Shown here piece by piece: positions 24,585 through 32,873 of a DNA stretch of 64,000 nt (position 1 is its first letter; every line of letters starts with the position of its first letter). This DNA comes from Rheinheimera soli. GTDB lineage: Bacteria > Pseudomonadota > Gammaproteobacteria > Enterobacterales > Alteromonadaceae. The notes below the pieces were generated by a model. It saw nothing but the letters and a program-made list of their open reading frames with translations. It had not been told where the DNA came from and did not search any database. The stretch lies in NCBI RefSeq assembly GCF_021290985.1, contig NZ_JAJOYU010000012.1, forward strand, positions 1-64,000, written 5' to 3'. The translations under genes were made by a program, and so were the position numbers.

Positions 24585-26654
24585 ATGTTAAATAAATCTA
24601 CTCTGGCCCTTGCTGTGCTTGTGGCACTGGCAGGCTGTGATAAAGCCCAAACCCCAACTCAATCCACTGAGACACCTGCAGCTGCTGTGGCTGAAGTAAA
24701 AACCTTAACTTCAGGTATTGAGCTGTCCAATATGGACACCAGCGTGAAACCAGCCCAGGACTTTTTCCGTTATGTAAACGGCAACTGGCTGGCAAAAACT
24801 GAAATACCAGCCGACAAAGGCCGTTGGGGCAGTTTTGATGAATTGCGTGAAAACGCTGACAAACAAGTACTGGCGATAGTGCAGGAACTGGCAGGCCAAA
24901 CGGCAGAAGCTGGTACTGACACACAAAAAATTTCTGACTTTTACCGCTCTTATATGGATACAGCGACACTGGATACTTTAGGTTTAGCGCCATTAAAAGC
25001 CGACTTTACTAAAGTAGAAGCTCTGACGTCTCATGCCGATTTAGCCAAGCTGTGGGGCGAATTCCAGGCTGCTCGTACCGGCACTCCTGTAGTGTTATTT
25101 GTCGGTCAGGATCAAAAAGCATCAGATCAGTATATTACCCTGGCGAACCAGTCAGGTTTAGGTATGCCAGACCGTGATTATTATTTAAATACGGATGAAA
25201 AATCGAAAGAAATTCAGCAGAAGTATCAGGCTTACATTAGCAAAGTTGCTGAATTGGCCGGCTGGGAGGATCCGGCAAAAGTCGCTGCCACTGTCTATGC
25301 GATAGAAACCAAGCTGGCCGAAGCTCAATGGAGCAGGGTACAGAACCGGGATCGTAACGCCACGTATAACAAATTAACTCTGGCTCAGCTTGCTGAAACA
25401 GCGCCAGGTTTTGACTGGGCTGCTTTATTAGGTGCAGCCAAACTCTCTGATGTAAAAGAGTTAGTCGTGCGTCAACCTACTTACCTGACCGCTTTTGCTA
25501 AGTTACAAAGCGAAATTTCGCTTGCTGACTGGCAGAGTTACCTAAAATTCCATCTGGTGCGTGCCAACAGTGAGTTATTGGCCAGCAGCTTTGATCAGGC
25601 TAGTTTTGAATTTTATGGTAAAACTTTGTCTGGTTTAGAGGCGCAGCGTGAACGCGAAAAACGTGCTGTAGCAGCGCTTGAAGGCTCTTTAGGCTTTATG
25701 CTGGGCAAAATCTATGTTGATCGCCACTTTAAGCCTGAAGCCAAAGAGCGCATGGATCAACTGATCAAAAATATGCGAGTCGCTTTTAAAGAAGCTATAG
25801 ATGGTCTGGAGTGGATGAGTCCTGAAACCAAAAAGGCGGCCCAGGAAAAACTGTCTAAGTTTAATGCCAAAATTGGCTACCCTGATGTATGGCGTGACTA
25901 CAGCTGTTTAGAAGTAAAAGCTGGCGACTTACTGGGCAATATGCAGCGTAGCAGCCAGTGTGAATTCGATCGCATGGTGGCCAAATTAGGCCAGCCGGTC
26001 GATCGCACTGAGTGGGGTATGACACCTCAAACCGTCAATGCGTATTACAGCTCGACGATGAATGAAATTGTGTTCCCTGCAGCCATTTTGCAACCGCCAT
26101 TTTTTAATGTGAATGCGGATGATGCGGTGAACTACGGTGCCATTGGTGGCGTGATAGGGCATGAAATTACCCACGGTTTTGACGATCAGGGTCGTCGTTC
26201 AGATGGCAATGGTAACTTAACCGACTGGTGGAAGCCTACAGATGCAGAGCAGTTCCAGAAACGTGCTCAACTGATGATAGACCAGTACAGTGCCTTTAAT
26301 CCTATTGATGATTTAAAACTGCAGGGTGCTTTAGGTTTGGGTGAAAACATTGCCGACTTGGGTGGTTTAACTGTTGCTTTTAAAGCTTATCAAACCTCGT
26401 TACAGGGCAAACCTGCTGCTGTGATTGATGGTTTCAGTGGTGATCAGCGTTTCTTTATGGGCTGGTCTCAGGTGTGGCGAATCAAGTTCCGTGATGCTTC
26501 CTTGCGTCAGCAAGTGATCACTGGACCTCATTCTCCGGGTATGTACCGAGTCTTAGGTGTGCTGTCGAATATGCCTGAATTTTATCAGACCTTTGATGTG
26601 AAACCTGGTGATGGTATGTACCGTGATGATGCGGTACGAGTCAAAATCTGGTAA
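24585..26654 (+). CDS. M13 family zinc metallopeptidase, lipoprotein
   Basis: The 689-residue protein is of the neprilysin/PepO family. A lipoprotein signal (LVALAGC, Cys at about 18) anchors it to an envelope membrane. The helical N-terminal domain (about 50-440) is followed by the catalytic domain with the zinc motif HEITH (His526, Glu527, His530) and the third ligand Glu587 in ENIADLGG. A NAYYSSTMNEIVFPAAILQP segment, typical of M13, precedes the site. The enzyme probably degrades oligopeptides in the periplasm. It has its own promoter region (about 140 bp) and a terminator at 26671-26696. It has no evident link with the flanking sugar genes. Confidence 0.93.
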   Translation: MLNKSTLALAVLVALAGCDKAQTPTQSTETPAAAVAEVKTLTSGIELSNMDTSVKPAQDFFRYVNGNWLAKTEIPADKGRWGSFDELRENADKQVLAIVQELAGQTAEAGTDTQKISDFYRSYMDTATLDTLGLAPLKADFTKVEALTSHADLAKLWGEFQAARTGTPVVLFVGQDQKASDQYITLANQSGLGMPDRDYYLNTDEKSKEIQQKYQAYISKVAELAGWEDPAKVAATVYAIETKLAEAQWSRVQNRDRNATYNKLTLAQLAETAPGFDWAALLGAAKLSDVKELVVRQPTYLTAFAKLQSEISLADWQSYLKFHLVRANSELLASSFDQASFEFYGKTLSGLEAQREREKRAVAALEGSLGFMLGKIYVDRHFKPEAKERMDQLIKNMRVAFKEAIDGLEWMSPETKKAAQEKLSKFNAKIGYPDVWRDYSCLEVKAGDLLGNMQRSSQCEFDRMVAKLGQPVDRTEWGMTPQTVNAYYSSTMNEIVFPAAILQPPFFNVNADDAVNYGAIGGVIGHEITHGFDDQGRRSDGNGNLTDWWKPTDAEQFQKRAQLMIDQYSAFNPIDDLKLQGALGLGENIADLGGLTVAFKAYQTSLQGKPAAVIDGFSGDQRFFMGWSQVWRIKFRDASLRQQVITGPHSPGMYRVLGVLSNMPEFYQTFDVKPGDGMYRDDAVRVKIW

Positions 26655-26670
26655 CTAGTGAGCGCTTTGC

Positions 26671-26696
26671 AGGGACGTCTTTTGGCGTCCCTTTTT
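26671..26696 (+). terminator. rho-independent terminator after M13 peptidase
   Basis: AGGGACG and CGTCCCT form a 7-bp stem with an 8-base loop, followed by TTTTT. It is 16 bp after the peptidase stop. Confidence 0.85.
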
Positions 26697-26814
26697 ACAA
26701 CTGGGAAAAGCGTTAAGCCGTTATTCCCGCTCAGGGTATAGTGATCGGGAAAAATTCGGCATCGGCTTCAGGCTGAGCCATACTGATTAAGGTCATCTTT
26801 GATACTTTGTGCAG

Positions 26815-26836
26815 CGGCTGAATACGTATTCAGCCG
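26815..26836. promoter_or_regulatory. LacI-type operator palindrome (copy 3, extended)
   Basis: The 14-bp core TGAATACGTATTCA (26819-26832) is flanked by CGGC on the left and GCCG on the right, making a perfect 22-bp palindrome. It stands about 170 bp before the MFS transporter start. The core is identical to the sites before both receptors, which links the transporter to the same regulon. Confidence 0.82.
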
Positions 26837-26956
26837 GTTGCTGGCTCTGGCAAAGGCTGTTCTAATCGATCTCTTCTCCAACGCTCTAACAGGCGTCGTC
26901 AGCGTTGTCCATTGCAGGTGAACTGAAGGCCGGATTAGATGACAGAGGAGCCGGTT

Positions 26957-26976
26957 TCAGGTGAGCGCTCACCTGA
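26957..26976. promoter_or_regulatory. 20-bp lac-operator-like palindrome in the MFS leader
   Basis: TCAGGTGAGCGCTCACCTGA is a perfect palindrome 28 bp upstream of the MFS ATG. Its core GTGAGCGCTCAC equals the core of the idealised symmetric lac operator. It may be a second regulatory site read by a different LacI-family protein, or an RNA hairpin in the leader. Confidence 0.6.
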
Positions 26977-27004
26977 CATTCACATAAAAATAATAGGACA
27001 ACAG

Positions 27005-28465
27005 ATGAAACAACCGCAGTTATCGTTCTGGCAGATATGGAACCTCAGTTTTGGTTTTCTCGGGGTGCAAATTGGTTTTGCTTTGCAAAATGGCAATGTC
27101 AGTCGCATCCTTTCCGATCTTGGCGCTGATTTATCGTCATTGTCATTGTTCTGGTTGGCTGCTCCCATCATGGGGTTGTTGGTGCAGCCTATAGTAGGTG
27201 CTGCTTCTGATCGTACCTGGAACAGATTTGGACGTCGTATTCCTTTTATGCTGGGCGGTGCAGTAGTTGCCGCTGGCGCTATGGTGTTGTTACCTAATTC
27301 TTCTATGGTGGTTGCCTTTATTCCGCCTATGTTGTTTGGTCTGGTGATTTTTGCAATTAAAGATGCCGCTTTTAATGTCACCTTTCAGCCGTTTCGCTCT
27401 CTGGTCTCGGATATGGTTCCAGCCGAACAACGTAATCTGGGGTTCTCTGTCCAAACCCTGCTGATTAACATAGGTGCCGTTTTTGGTTCTATTTTGCCTT
27501 TTGTGCTGACCAACGTGATTGGTCTGGATAACGCTTCACAAACTGGCCAGGTGGCTGATTCAGTTATTTGGTCCTTTTACATTGGCGCTACTGTGTTGTT
27601 GGGCAGTGTGTTGTGGACTGCGTTCAGAACCCGCGAATACAACCCTGAACAATATTGCCAGTACAAAGGGCTGGAGCTTGAAAAACTGCAGCAACAGCGC
27701 GAAAAAACCAGCTTTGCTGAGAAGATGAAGTCATTCTGGGCCACTATGCTGTCTATGCCTGGCATCATGAAACAGCTGGCTCTGGTGCAGTTTTTCTCCT
27801 GGTTTGCTTTGTTTATCATGTGGACTTATTTCCCGGCCGCTGTCGCTCAGAACAACTGGGGTGTTGCAGTGCACTGGTTTGATCCGGTTTATATTCAGCA
27901 AATGGGGGGAGTGCCTGCCGATATAGCTGCAGCCAAAGGTGCTGCAGGCGATTGGGTTGGTATTCTGTATGCGGGCTATTCTCTGTTTGCCGTGTTTTTT
28001 GCCATGGTGATGGCAAAGCTGGCCAATGTATTTGGCCGTAAACTGGTGTATTCCTTTGCGTTAGCTTGTGGTGGTGTCGGTTATCTGAGTTTTGTACTTT
28101 TTAACGATCCGACCCTGACTCAGGTGGATTTGCTGATCACTGAAGTTACTATTCCACAAGGGGCTTTGTCTTTAATGATCCCGATGATAGGCATAGGCAT
28201 AGCCTGGGCCGCTATATTGGCGATGCCTTATGCCATTCTGGCAGGCGCGTTACCCGCCAATAAAACTGGCGTCTACATGGGGATTTTCAACTTCACTATA
28301 GCAGCGCCGCAGATTGTATCGGGTTTACTGGCGGGCTGGATCCTTGGCTCTGTCTTTAAAAATGAAGCGCTGTATATTGTGATGCTGGCAGGTGCGGCCA
28401 TGATATTGGGGGCTTTGTCTGTGTGGTTCGTCAAAGAACAAGAGACCACAGCAGCACAACAGTGA
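27005..28465 (+). CDS. MFS sugar transporter, maltose/maltodextrin type
   Basis: With the start at 27005 (AGGA upstream) the protein has 486 residues and about 12 membrane segments. It begins MKQPQLSFWQIWNLSFGFLG and carries the loop 2-3 motif DRTWNRFGRRIPFMLGG, as in proton-coupled disaccharide carriers of the sucrose/maltose (GPH-like) group of the major facilitator superfamily. It should import maltose or short maltodextrins across the inner membrane. Operator copy 3 upstream ties it to the starch locus. No cytosolic maltose phosphorylase or glucokinase gene is in this window. Confidence 0.88.
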   Translation: MKQPQLSFWQIWNLSFGFLGVQIGFALQNGNVSRILSDLGADLSSLSLFWLAAPIMGLLVQPIVGAASDRTWNRFGRRIPFMLGGAVVAAGAMVLLPNSSMVVAFIPPMLFGLVIFAIKDAAFNVTFQPFRSLVSDMVPAEQRNLGFSVQTLLINIGAVFGSILPFVLTNVIGLDNASQTGQVADSVIWSFYIGATVLLGSVLWTAFRTREYNPEQYCQYKGLELEKLQQQREKTSFAEKMKSFWATMLSMPGIMKQLALVQFFSWFALFIMWTYFPAAVAQNNWGVAVHWFDPVYIQQMGGVPADIAAAKGAAGDWVGILYAGYSLFAVFFAMVMAKLANVFGRKLVYSFALACGGVGYLSFVLFNDPTLTQVDLLITEVTIPQGALSLMIPMIGIGIAWAAILAMPYAILAGALPANKTGVYMGIFNFTIAAPQIVSGLLAGWILGSVFKNEALYIVMLAGAAMILGALSVWFVKEQETTAAQQ

Positions 28466-28466
28466 T

Positions 28467-28531
28467 CCACGACGCCATGGCCTGCAGGTCGTGGCGTCTG
28501 TCCTGATCCGCGGCCTTATGTTGGATCAGGA
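28467..28531. other. pair of hairpins between convergent MFS and rlmF genes
   Basis: CCACGAC (28467) pairs with GTCGTGG (28488), and TCCTGATCC (28501) pairs with GGATCAGGA (28523). Neither hairpin is followed by a good T run on either strand. They may end or protect both transcripts. Confidence 0.45.
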
Positions 28532-28548
28532 CCTTGTTCTGCTGAGCT

Positions 28549-29478
28549 TTAACGCCAGCGATAGTCAGCCCACAACTGACGTTGTGTTGGATTCATAAAA
28601 GACCAGGCCAAGAGTCTGCTTTGTTTATTACCTTGCTGCATTTCAATCAGTTGCTGCTGAGCACCCAGCTTTGTTAGTTGTTGCTGCAACAGCTGCACAT
28701 TTTCTTGTTTAGAAACCAGGCTGCTAAACCATACTACCTGCTGAGCGTAACTTTGGCTTTCGTTGATCATACGGCGAATAAAAGCTGCTTCTCCGCCCTC
28801 ACACCAGAGTTCATGATTACGGCCAGCAAAGTTCAATCTGGTATTTTTCTGACCGAGGTTTTTCGCTTTGCGCTCGCTGCCTGCCTGAGCCTGCTCAGCA
28901 GAGCTGTGAAAAGGTGGATTGCATAAGGTTAAATCAAACAAATCATCAGGCTGAATAATGCCCTGAAAGATTTGTTCGGTGTTGTGCTGCTGGCGTAATG
29001 TTATTTTATGGTGCAGCTGGTTTTGCTTAATTAATAACTGAGCTGCGGCCAGTGCTTGCGGGTCTAATTCCGATGCTGTGACTTTCCAGCCATATTCAGC
29101 CTGAGCCAGCAAAGGGTAAATCAGATTGGCACCACAGCCGATGTCGAGCAGTTGTAGCTTTGGACCTGTTGGAATTTTGCCTTTATTCAGCGGTGCTAAC
29201 AGATCGGCCAAATAATGCAGATAATCCACCCGCCCCGGTACTGCAGGGCATAAAAACTGCTCGGGTAACTGCCAGTGTGGTATCGCATAAAAGTGTTTTA
29301 ACAAGGCCTGATTCAGGGTTTTAACGGCCTGAGGGTTGGCGAAGTCAATCGATAGTGTGCCATGGCCATTATCGCGCACAAAAGCAGTTAAAGCCGGAAC
29401 CGCAGTAGTTAAAGCTGCAAAATCATAGGCTTGCTGGTGCTTATTACGGGGATGAAGACCTTTGGAAGTGAGTGTCAT
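28549..29478 (-). CDS. rlmF: 23S rRNA (adenine(1618)-N6)-methyltransferase RlmF
   Basis: The 309-residue enzyme methylates A1618 of 23S rRNA with S-adenosylmethionine. It shows the family opening LHPRNKHQQAYDF (8-20), the SAM-binding motif LDIGCGANLIYP (111-122) and the N6-adenine methyltransferase catalytic motif NPPF (187-190), followed by HSSAEQAQAGSERK. Its length equals that of RlmF (YbiN) in Escherichia coli. It lies between the MFS transporter and the LacI-family gene but has no functional link to sugar use. It starts 21 bp after the regulator's stop, so the two may share a transcript. Confidence 0.95.
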   Translation of the reverse strand: MTLTSKGLHPRNKHQQAYDFAALTTAVPALTAFVRDNGHGTLSIDFANPQAVKTLNQALLKHFYAIPHWQLPEQFLCPAVPGRVDYLHYLADLLAPLNKGKIPTGPKLQLLDIGCGANLIYPLLAQAEYGWKVTASELDPQALAAAQLLIKQNQLHHKITLRQQHNTEQIFQGIIQPDDLFDLTLCNPPFHSSAEQAQAGSERKAKNLGQKNTRLNFAGRNHELWCEGGEAAFIRRMINESQSYAQQVVWFSSLVSKQENVQLLQQQLTKLGAQQQLIEMQQGNKQSRLLAWSFMNPTQRQLWADYRWR

Positions 29479-29499
29479 AAAAATAACCTGGGCTGCAGT

Positions 29500-30573
29500 T
29501 TAACGTTCTGCAGCACCGCAAGATTGACGGACAATAATTTTTGGCTGAATTTCGGTTAGCTCAACAGGCTGGTGGTTAATCAGTTTTAATAAATTCACCA
29601 CCAGCATCTCACCAGCCAGCGAGGTGTTTTGCTGAATAGTGGTTAAAGCAGGAGAAGCAAAAGAAGCAACCGGAATATCATCAAAGCCGACGACTGCAAC
29701 ATCTTCCGGCACTTTCAGGCCTTTTTTCTGCAAAGCACGAATAGCACCTATAGCAATCAGATCACTGGCACAAAACAGTGCATCAAAGCTTTTGCCTTGA
29801 GCATGCAATTGGTTGATTGCATCAAACCCTGCTTGCTCTGTCGAAATAGCATCCAGTTGCGCCACTGTGCTTTCAGCTATACCTGCTTGTTTTAAGGCAT
29901 ACACCATACCCTGATAACGAGCCAAAAATTCAGGGCTGTGGTCGGATGCATTGCCAATAAAAGCAAAACGCTTCCGCCCTTGTTGCAGCAGGTGCTGTCC
30001 GGCCAGCTTACCACCTTGCAGGTTATTGCTGCGGATAGTGAATTCAGGATGGCCGTGCACTTCTGCACCCCAGCAGACAAAATGAGTTTGCTGAGCTAAC
30101 AGGGTATTGAGTTTTTCTTCGTAGTCTTTGTAATCACCGTAACCGAGCAGAATAATGCCATCTGCTTTTTTACTGTCTTCATAATCGGCATGCCAGTCAT
30201 TACTGAGTTGTTGAAAGGAGACTAATAAATCATGACCACGCTGACTGCAGGCACGGGTAATACTGCCCAGCATAGCGAGAAAAAATGGATTAATTTGCGA
30301 CTCATCCACAGTAGGGTCTTCAAACAGCAACAGCGCCAAAGTACCAGTGGTTTGTTTGCGTAAATTACTGGCGTTTTTATCTACTTTGTAATTTAACTGT
30401 TTGGCGATGGCAAAAATTTTGTCTTTGGTTTCCTGATTTACAGCAGGGCTGTCACGCAATGCACGGGAAACTGTAGATTGAGATACGCCGGCAAGATAGG
30501 CGATATCAAAGGAGGTCGCTTTTCCTTTCAACGGTGTCATCGGGGCTATTCCTGGCTGATTTGTTGACTTCAT
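29500..30573 (-). CDS. LacI-family transcriptional regulator of the starch locus
   Basis: The 357-residue regulator has an N-terminal extension of about 18 residues, a LacI helix-turn-helix (about 21-40: FDIAYLAGVSQSTVSRALR), a hinge helix region around 60-70, and a periplasmic-binding-protein-like effector domain (about 75-345, with IGAIRALQKKGLKVPEDVAVVGFDDI). The start at 30573 has AAGGG upstream. It probably represses or controls the genes carrying TGAATACGTATTCA (both receptors and the MFS carrier) in response to maltose or a related sugar. This is inferred from proximity and operator type. A half-match to the operator at 30775 could mean weak autoregulation. Confidence 0.88.
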   Translation of the reverse strand: MKSTNQPGIAPMTPLKGKATSFDIAYLAGVSQSTVSRALRDSPAVNQETKDKIFAIAKQLNYKVDKNASNLRKQTTGTLALLLFEDPTVDESQINPFFLAMLGSITRACSQRGHDLLVSFQQLSNDWHADYEDSKKADGIILLGYGDYKDYEEKLNTLLAQQTHFVCWGAEVHGHPEFTIRSNNLQGGKLAGQHLLQQGRKRFAFIGNASDHSPEFLARYQGMVYALKQAGIAESTVAQLDAISTEQAGFDAINQLHAQGKSFDALFCASDLIAIGAIRALQKKGLKVPEDVAVVGFDDIPVASFASPALTTIQQNTSLAGEMLVVNLLKLINHQPVELTEIQPKIIVRQSCGAAER

Positions 30574-30928
30574 ATACCCTTCTTACTTAAAGCTGCAACT
30601 GCGTTGACTGCGCTTTTTCTCTTGTTGTCTTGCTGCAACTGCCATTACTTTGGGTATGATGAGTGGCGTACTGCAGCCAAGCGCTGTTTATTCTTCTCAG
30701 TGTCGGGCATCATAGCATTAAATTAGTCTGTTGGATCCTTTTCACCCGTGCTCCGAAAAGGCTTCATCACTGCCTGAATACGGCTGAGAAAACTCTTCGG
30801 ATTAGATGGTCTGACTTCAGCTGCGCTGTGACTGGGTGCTGCAATTTGTGTGAAGTTGTTAACTCTGCTTAAGCTGTTTTGCAATAACTGCTAAAGTACG
30901 CTCAATCTTTAGTCTGGGTGATGTGTTG
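30574..30928. other. divergent intergenic region, LacI gene / OmpV gene
   Basis: The 355-bp region must carry promoters for both divergent transcripts. It contains TGAATACG at 30775-30782, which matches the left eight bases of the operator with a poor right half. It also has an 11-bp direct repeat GCTGCAACTGC at 30592 and 30632. No gene is supported here. Confidence 0.5.
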
Positions 30929-31786
30929 ATGAAATCAGTGACTTGGCTTGTTCTTCTCTGCTTTTTTGCCAGCAGTGCAGCTTTGGCATGTGCCACAGAC
31001 GAAAAATTTTGTGTAGAGTCTGAAAAACTTCAGTTGTCTGTGGCTTTAGGGGCAGGACAGCGCAGCAATCCTTTGTATGATGGCGACAGCTTCCCTATGC
31101 TGATCTTGCCGGACTTTAGTTACTACGCTGACTCCTGGTTTATCGACAATGGTACTTTGGGCTATAGCCTGCAACAAAATGATCAATTCGCCGCCAGTAT
31201 TGTGATGAGGCTGAATTCAGAAAAAGGCTATTTTCAGCGTTGGTTTGCCGGCAATGTGATTAGCATGAATACCTCTGGCTTAGTGTTACCACCAGAAATA
31301 GACACTGGTACTGAAAAGTCTATGGCTGCAGTGTCCATTGAGCATGTTAAAAAACGGCCAACTGCGGTAGATGCCGGAGTTCAGTTCAACTGGTTTGGCG
31401 AACAATGGCAGGGCAGATTAAACCTTTGGCAAGATATCAGTTCAAAGTATGAAGGTCAGAACGCCAGTCTGAGCTGGTCAGGTTTTTGGCCTTTTGCTGG
31501 TGGACAATTTGATCTAAGTACCACTTTATATTGGAAAAGTGCCAAATTGATCGATACCTATTATGGTGTCGACGAGGATGAACTGTATTATCTGCAGCGA
31601 TATCAGGGGCGTGCCAGTTGGCAACCTGAACTACGTTTAGGCTGGCAAAAGGCTTTGGATACGCGCTGGTCATTACTGACTTTTTATAGATATCTGCATT
31701 TGGACGATGCAATGACGGATAGCCCGTTAGTGCAGGATGATTCAGTGCAGACCTGGTTTGTAGGTGTGAGTTATCGCTTTTATTGA
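30929..31786 (+). CDS. MipA/OmpV family outer-membrane protein
   Basis: The ATG at 30929 is favoured over GTG 30923 and TTG 30926: it has GGGTGA upstream and gives a proper signal peptide ending at ALA, for a protein of 285 residues. The mature part has the MipA/OmpV pattern: LGAGQRSNPLYDGDSFPMLILPDFSYY, alternating hydrophobic strands and a C-terminal aromatic GVSYRFY. It should be a small beta-barrel. It is the first gene of an operon with a DUF3019 protein, a response regulator and a kinase, so its level is probably set by that system in response to envelope stress or antimicrobials. Confidence 0.87.
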   Translation: MKSVTWLVLLCFFASSAALACATDEKFCVESEKLQLSVALGAGQRSNPLYDGDSFPMLILPDFSYYADSWFIDNGTLGYSLQQNDQFAASIVMRLNSEKGYFQRWFAGNVISMNTSGLVLPPEIDTGTEKSMAAVSIEHVKKRPTAVDAGVQFNWFGEQWQGRLNLWQDISSKYEGQNASLSWSGFWPFAGGQFDLSTTLYWKSAKLIDTYYGVDEDELYYLQRYQGRASWQPELRLGWQKALDTRWSLLTFYRYLHLDDAMTDSPLVQDDSVQTWFVGVSYRFY

Positions 31787-31800
31787 TGCAAGGATAGGGA

Positions 31801-32175
31801 ATGTTAGGGCTGCTATTCGTCAGTAACATACTGCTGGCGAATGCTCAGGTTCCCGAATGCAGGGCTGAATTGTGCTGGTCTGTAAGTCCGGCTTTTTGTG
31901 TTTCCGCAACAGTGGAACAAAATTGCGAAGCTCTGCTGACGGTGAGCTGGAGCAGCAATAAAGCGGAAAACTTATGTTTGTATTTGGCACAACAGCAAAT
32001 GCAGTGTTGGCAACAGGTACAACAAGGACAGTGGCAGCAAGAGTTGAACTGGCCAGGTAAAACAGAAGTAAGATTGCAAAATGACACTCAAGTGTTGTTG
32101 CAAAAAGAGTTAATTGTCTTAAGCCGTCAGCCGGAAAAAAGACGTCGTCTGGTGGCTCCCTGGAGTGTGTTTTAA
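31801..32175 (+). CDS. DUF3019 secreted protein
   Basis: The 124-residue protein has a short signal peptide ending near ANA. The mature domain has paired cysteines in the DUF3019 pattern: LCWSVSPAFCVS, QNCEALLTVSW, NLCLYLAQQQMQCW, then a QWQQELNW strand. The basic C-terminus contains RRRLV. AGGATAGGG precedes the ATG, and the stop codon overlaps the ATG of the response regulator by one base. In Shewanella-type genomes DUF3019 occurs beside MipA and a two-component system, which supports the call. Function is unknown. It may be a periplasmic partner of the kinase or the barrel. Confidence 0.75.
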   Translation: MLGLLFVSNILLANAQVPECRAELCWSVSPAFCVSATVEQNCEALLTVSWSSNKAENLCLYLAQQQMQCWQQVQQGQWQQELNWPGKTEVRLQNDTQVLLQKELIVLSRQPEKRRRLVAPWSVF

Positions 32176-32870
32176 TGCAAAAAATCTTATTAGTTGAAGA
32201 TGATGCCCGCCTGGCGGCTTTAGTGCAGAGCTTTTTGCAGCAACATGGTTTTGACGTGCGGCTGGAAGGCCGGGGGGAGACAGTTCCAGCTATTTGCAAA
32301 ACCTGGCAACCTGATCTGGTTATTCTGGATTTGATGCTGCCTGGTATGGATGGTTTCAGCATTTGCCGTGCTATCCGTCCCTGGTTTACCGCTCCTGTGT
32401 TGATGTTAACCGCCAAACAAGGTGATATTGATCAAGTATTGGGCCTTGAATTGGGTGCAGATGACTATGTGATTAAACCTGTGGAGCCTCGTGTATTGCT
32501 GGCAAGGGTGCATGCCCTATTAAGACGAGGCAACCCGGTTCTGAAAACTGAAAATCAGGAGCTGAGCTTTGGCAAACTGAACCTGAACAACAGTGCCCGC
32601 GAAGCTCACTTTGACGGGCAACTGGTTGAATTGACCAGTTATGAGTTTGATTTGTTATGGATGTTAGCCAAACATGCTGGCCAGACGGTAAAACGCGAGG
32701 CAATTCATAAACAAATTATTGGACGTGAATACGATGGGCTGGATCGCACTGTAGATGTGCGGATATCGCATTTGCGCCGTAAGCTGAATGACAACGCCGA
32801 AACGCCGTTCCGGATTAAGACGGTGTGGGGCAAAGGATACTTGTTTGTTGCAGATGCCTGGAACAGCTAG
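32175..32870 (+). CDS. OmpR/PhoB-family response regulator
   Basis: The 231-residue protein has a receiver domain with the acidic pair in VEDD, the phospho-acceptor Asp52 (LVILDLMLPGMDGF) and the conserved Lys in VIKPVEP. A winged-helix DNA-binding domain (about 130-228) follows, with ELTSYEFDLLWMLAKHAG and the RTVDVRISHLRRKL recognition helix. It probably activates the OmpV/DUF3019 operon. Its ATG overlaps the DUF3019 stop, and the kinase gene follows after four bases. Confidence 0.95.
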   Translation: MQKILLVEDDARLAALVQSFLQQHGFDVRLEGRGETVPAICKTWQPDLVILDLMLPGMDGFSICRAIRPWFTAPVLMLTAKQGDIDQVLGLELGADDYVIKPVEPRVLLARVHALLRRGNPVLKTENQELSFGKLNLNNSAREAHFDGQLVELTSYEFDLLWMLAKHAGQTVKREAIHKQIIGREYDGLDRTVDVRISHLRRKLNDNAETPFRIKTVWGKGYLFVADAWNS

Positions 32871-32873
32871 TAA

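Larger units (their letters stand above)
26655..27004. other. intergenic control region of the MFS sugar transporter
   Basis: The 350-bp gap holds the peptidase terminator, the operator copy 3 at 26815-26836 and a second, unrelated 20-bp palindrome at 26957-26976. No gene is supported. An in-frame ATG at 26939 would put the second palindrome inside the coding region, which argues for the later start at 27005. Confidence 0.6.

Noticed and set aside
28467-28531. Hairpins after the MFS gene as a strong rho-independent terminator
   Set aside because: No T tract follows either stem on either strand, so only a general hairpin feature is listed.
30663-30872. 69-codon open frame between the LacI-type and OmpV genes
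   Set aside because: No ribosome binding site or domain, and many Cys/Ser codons typical of chance frames in control regions.
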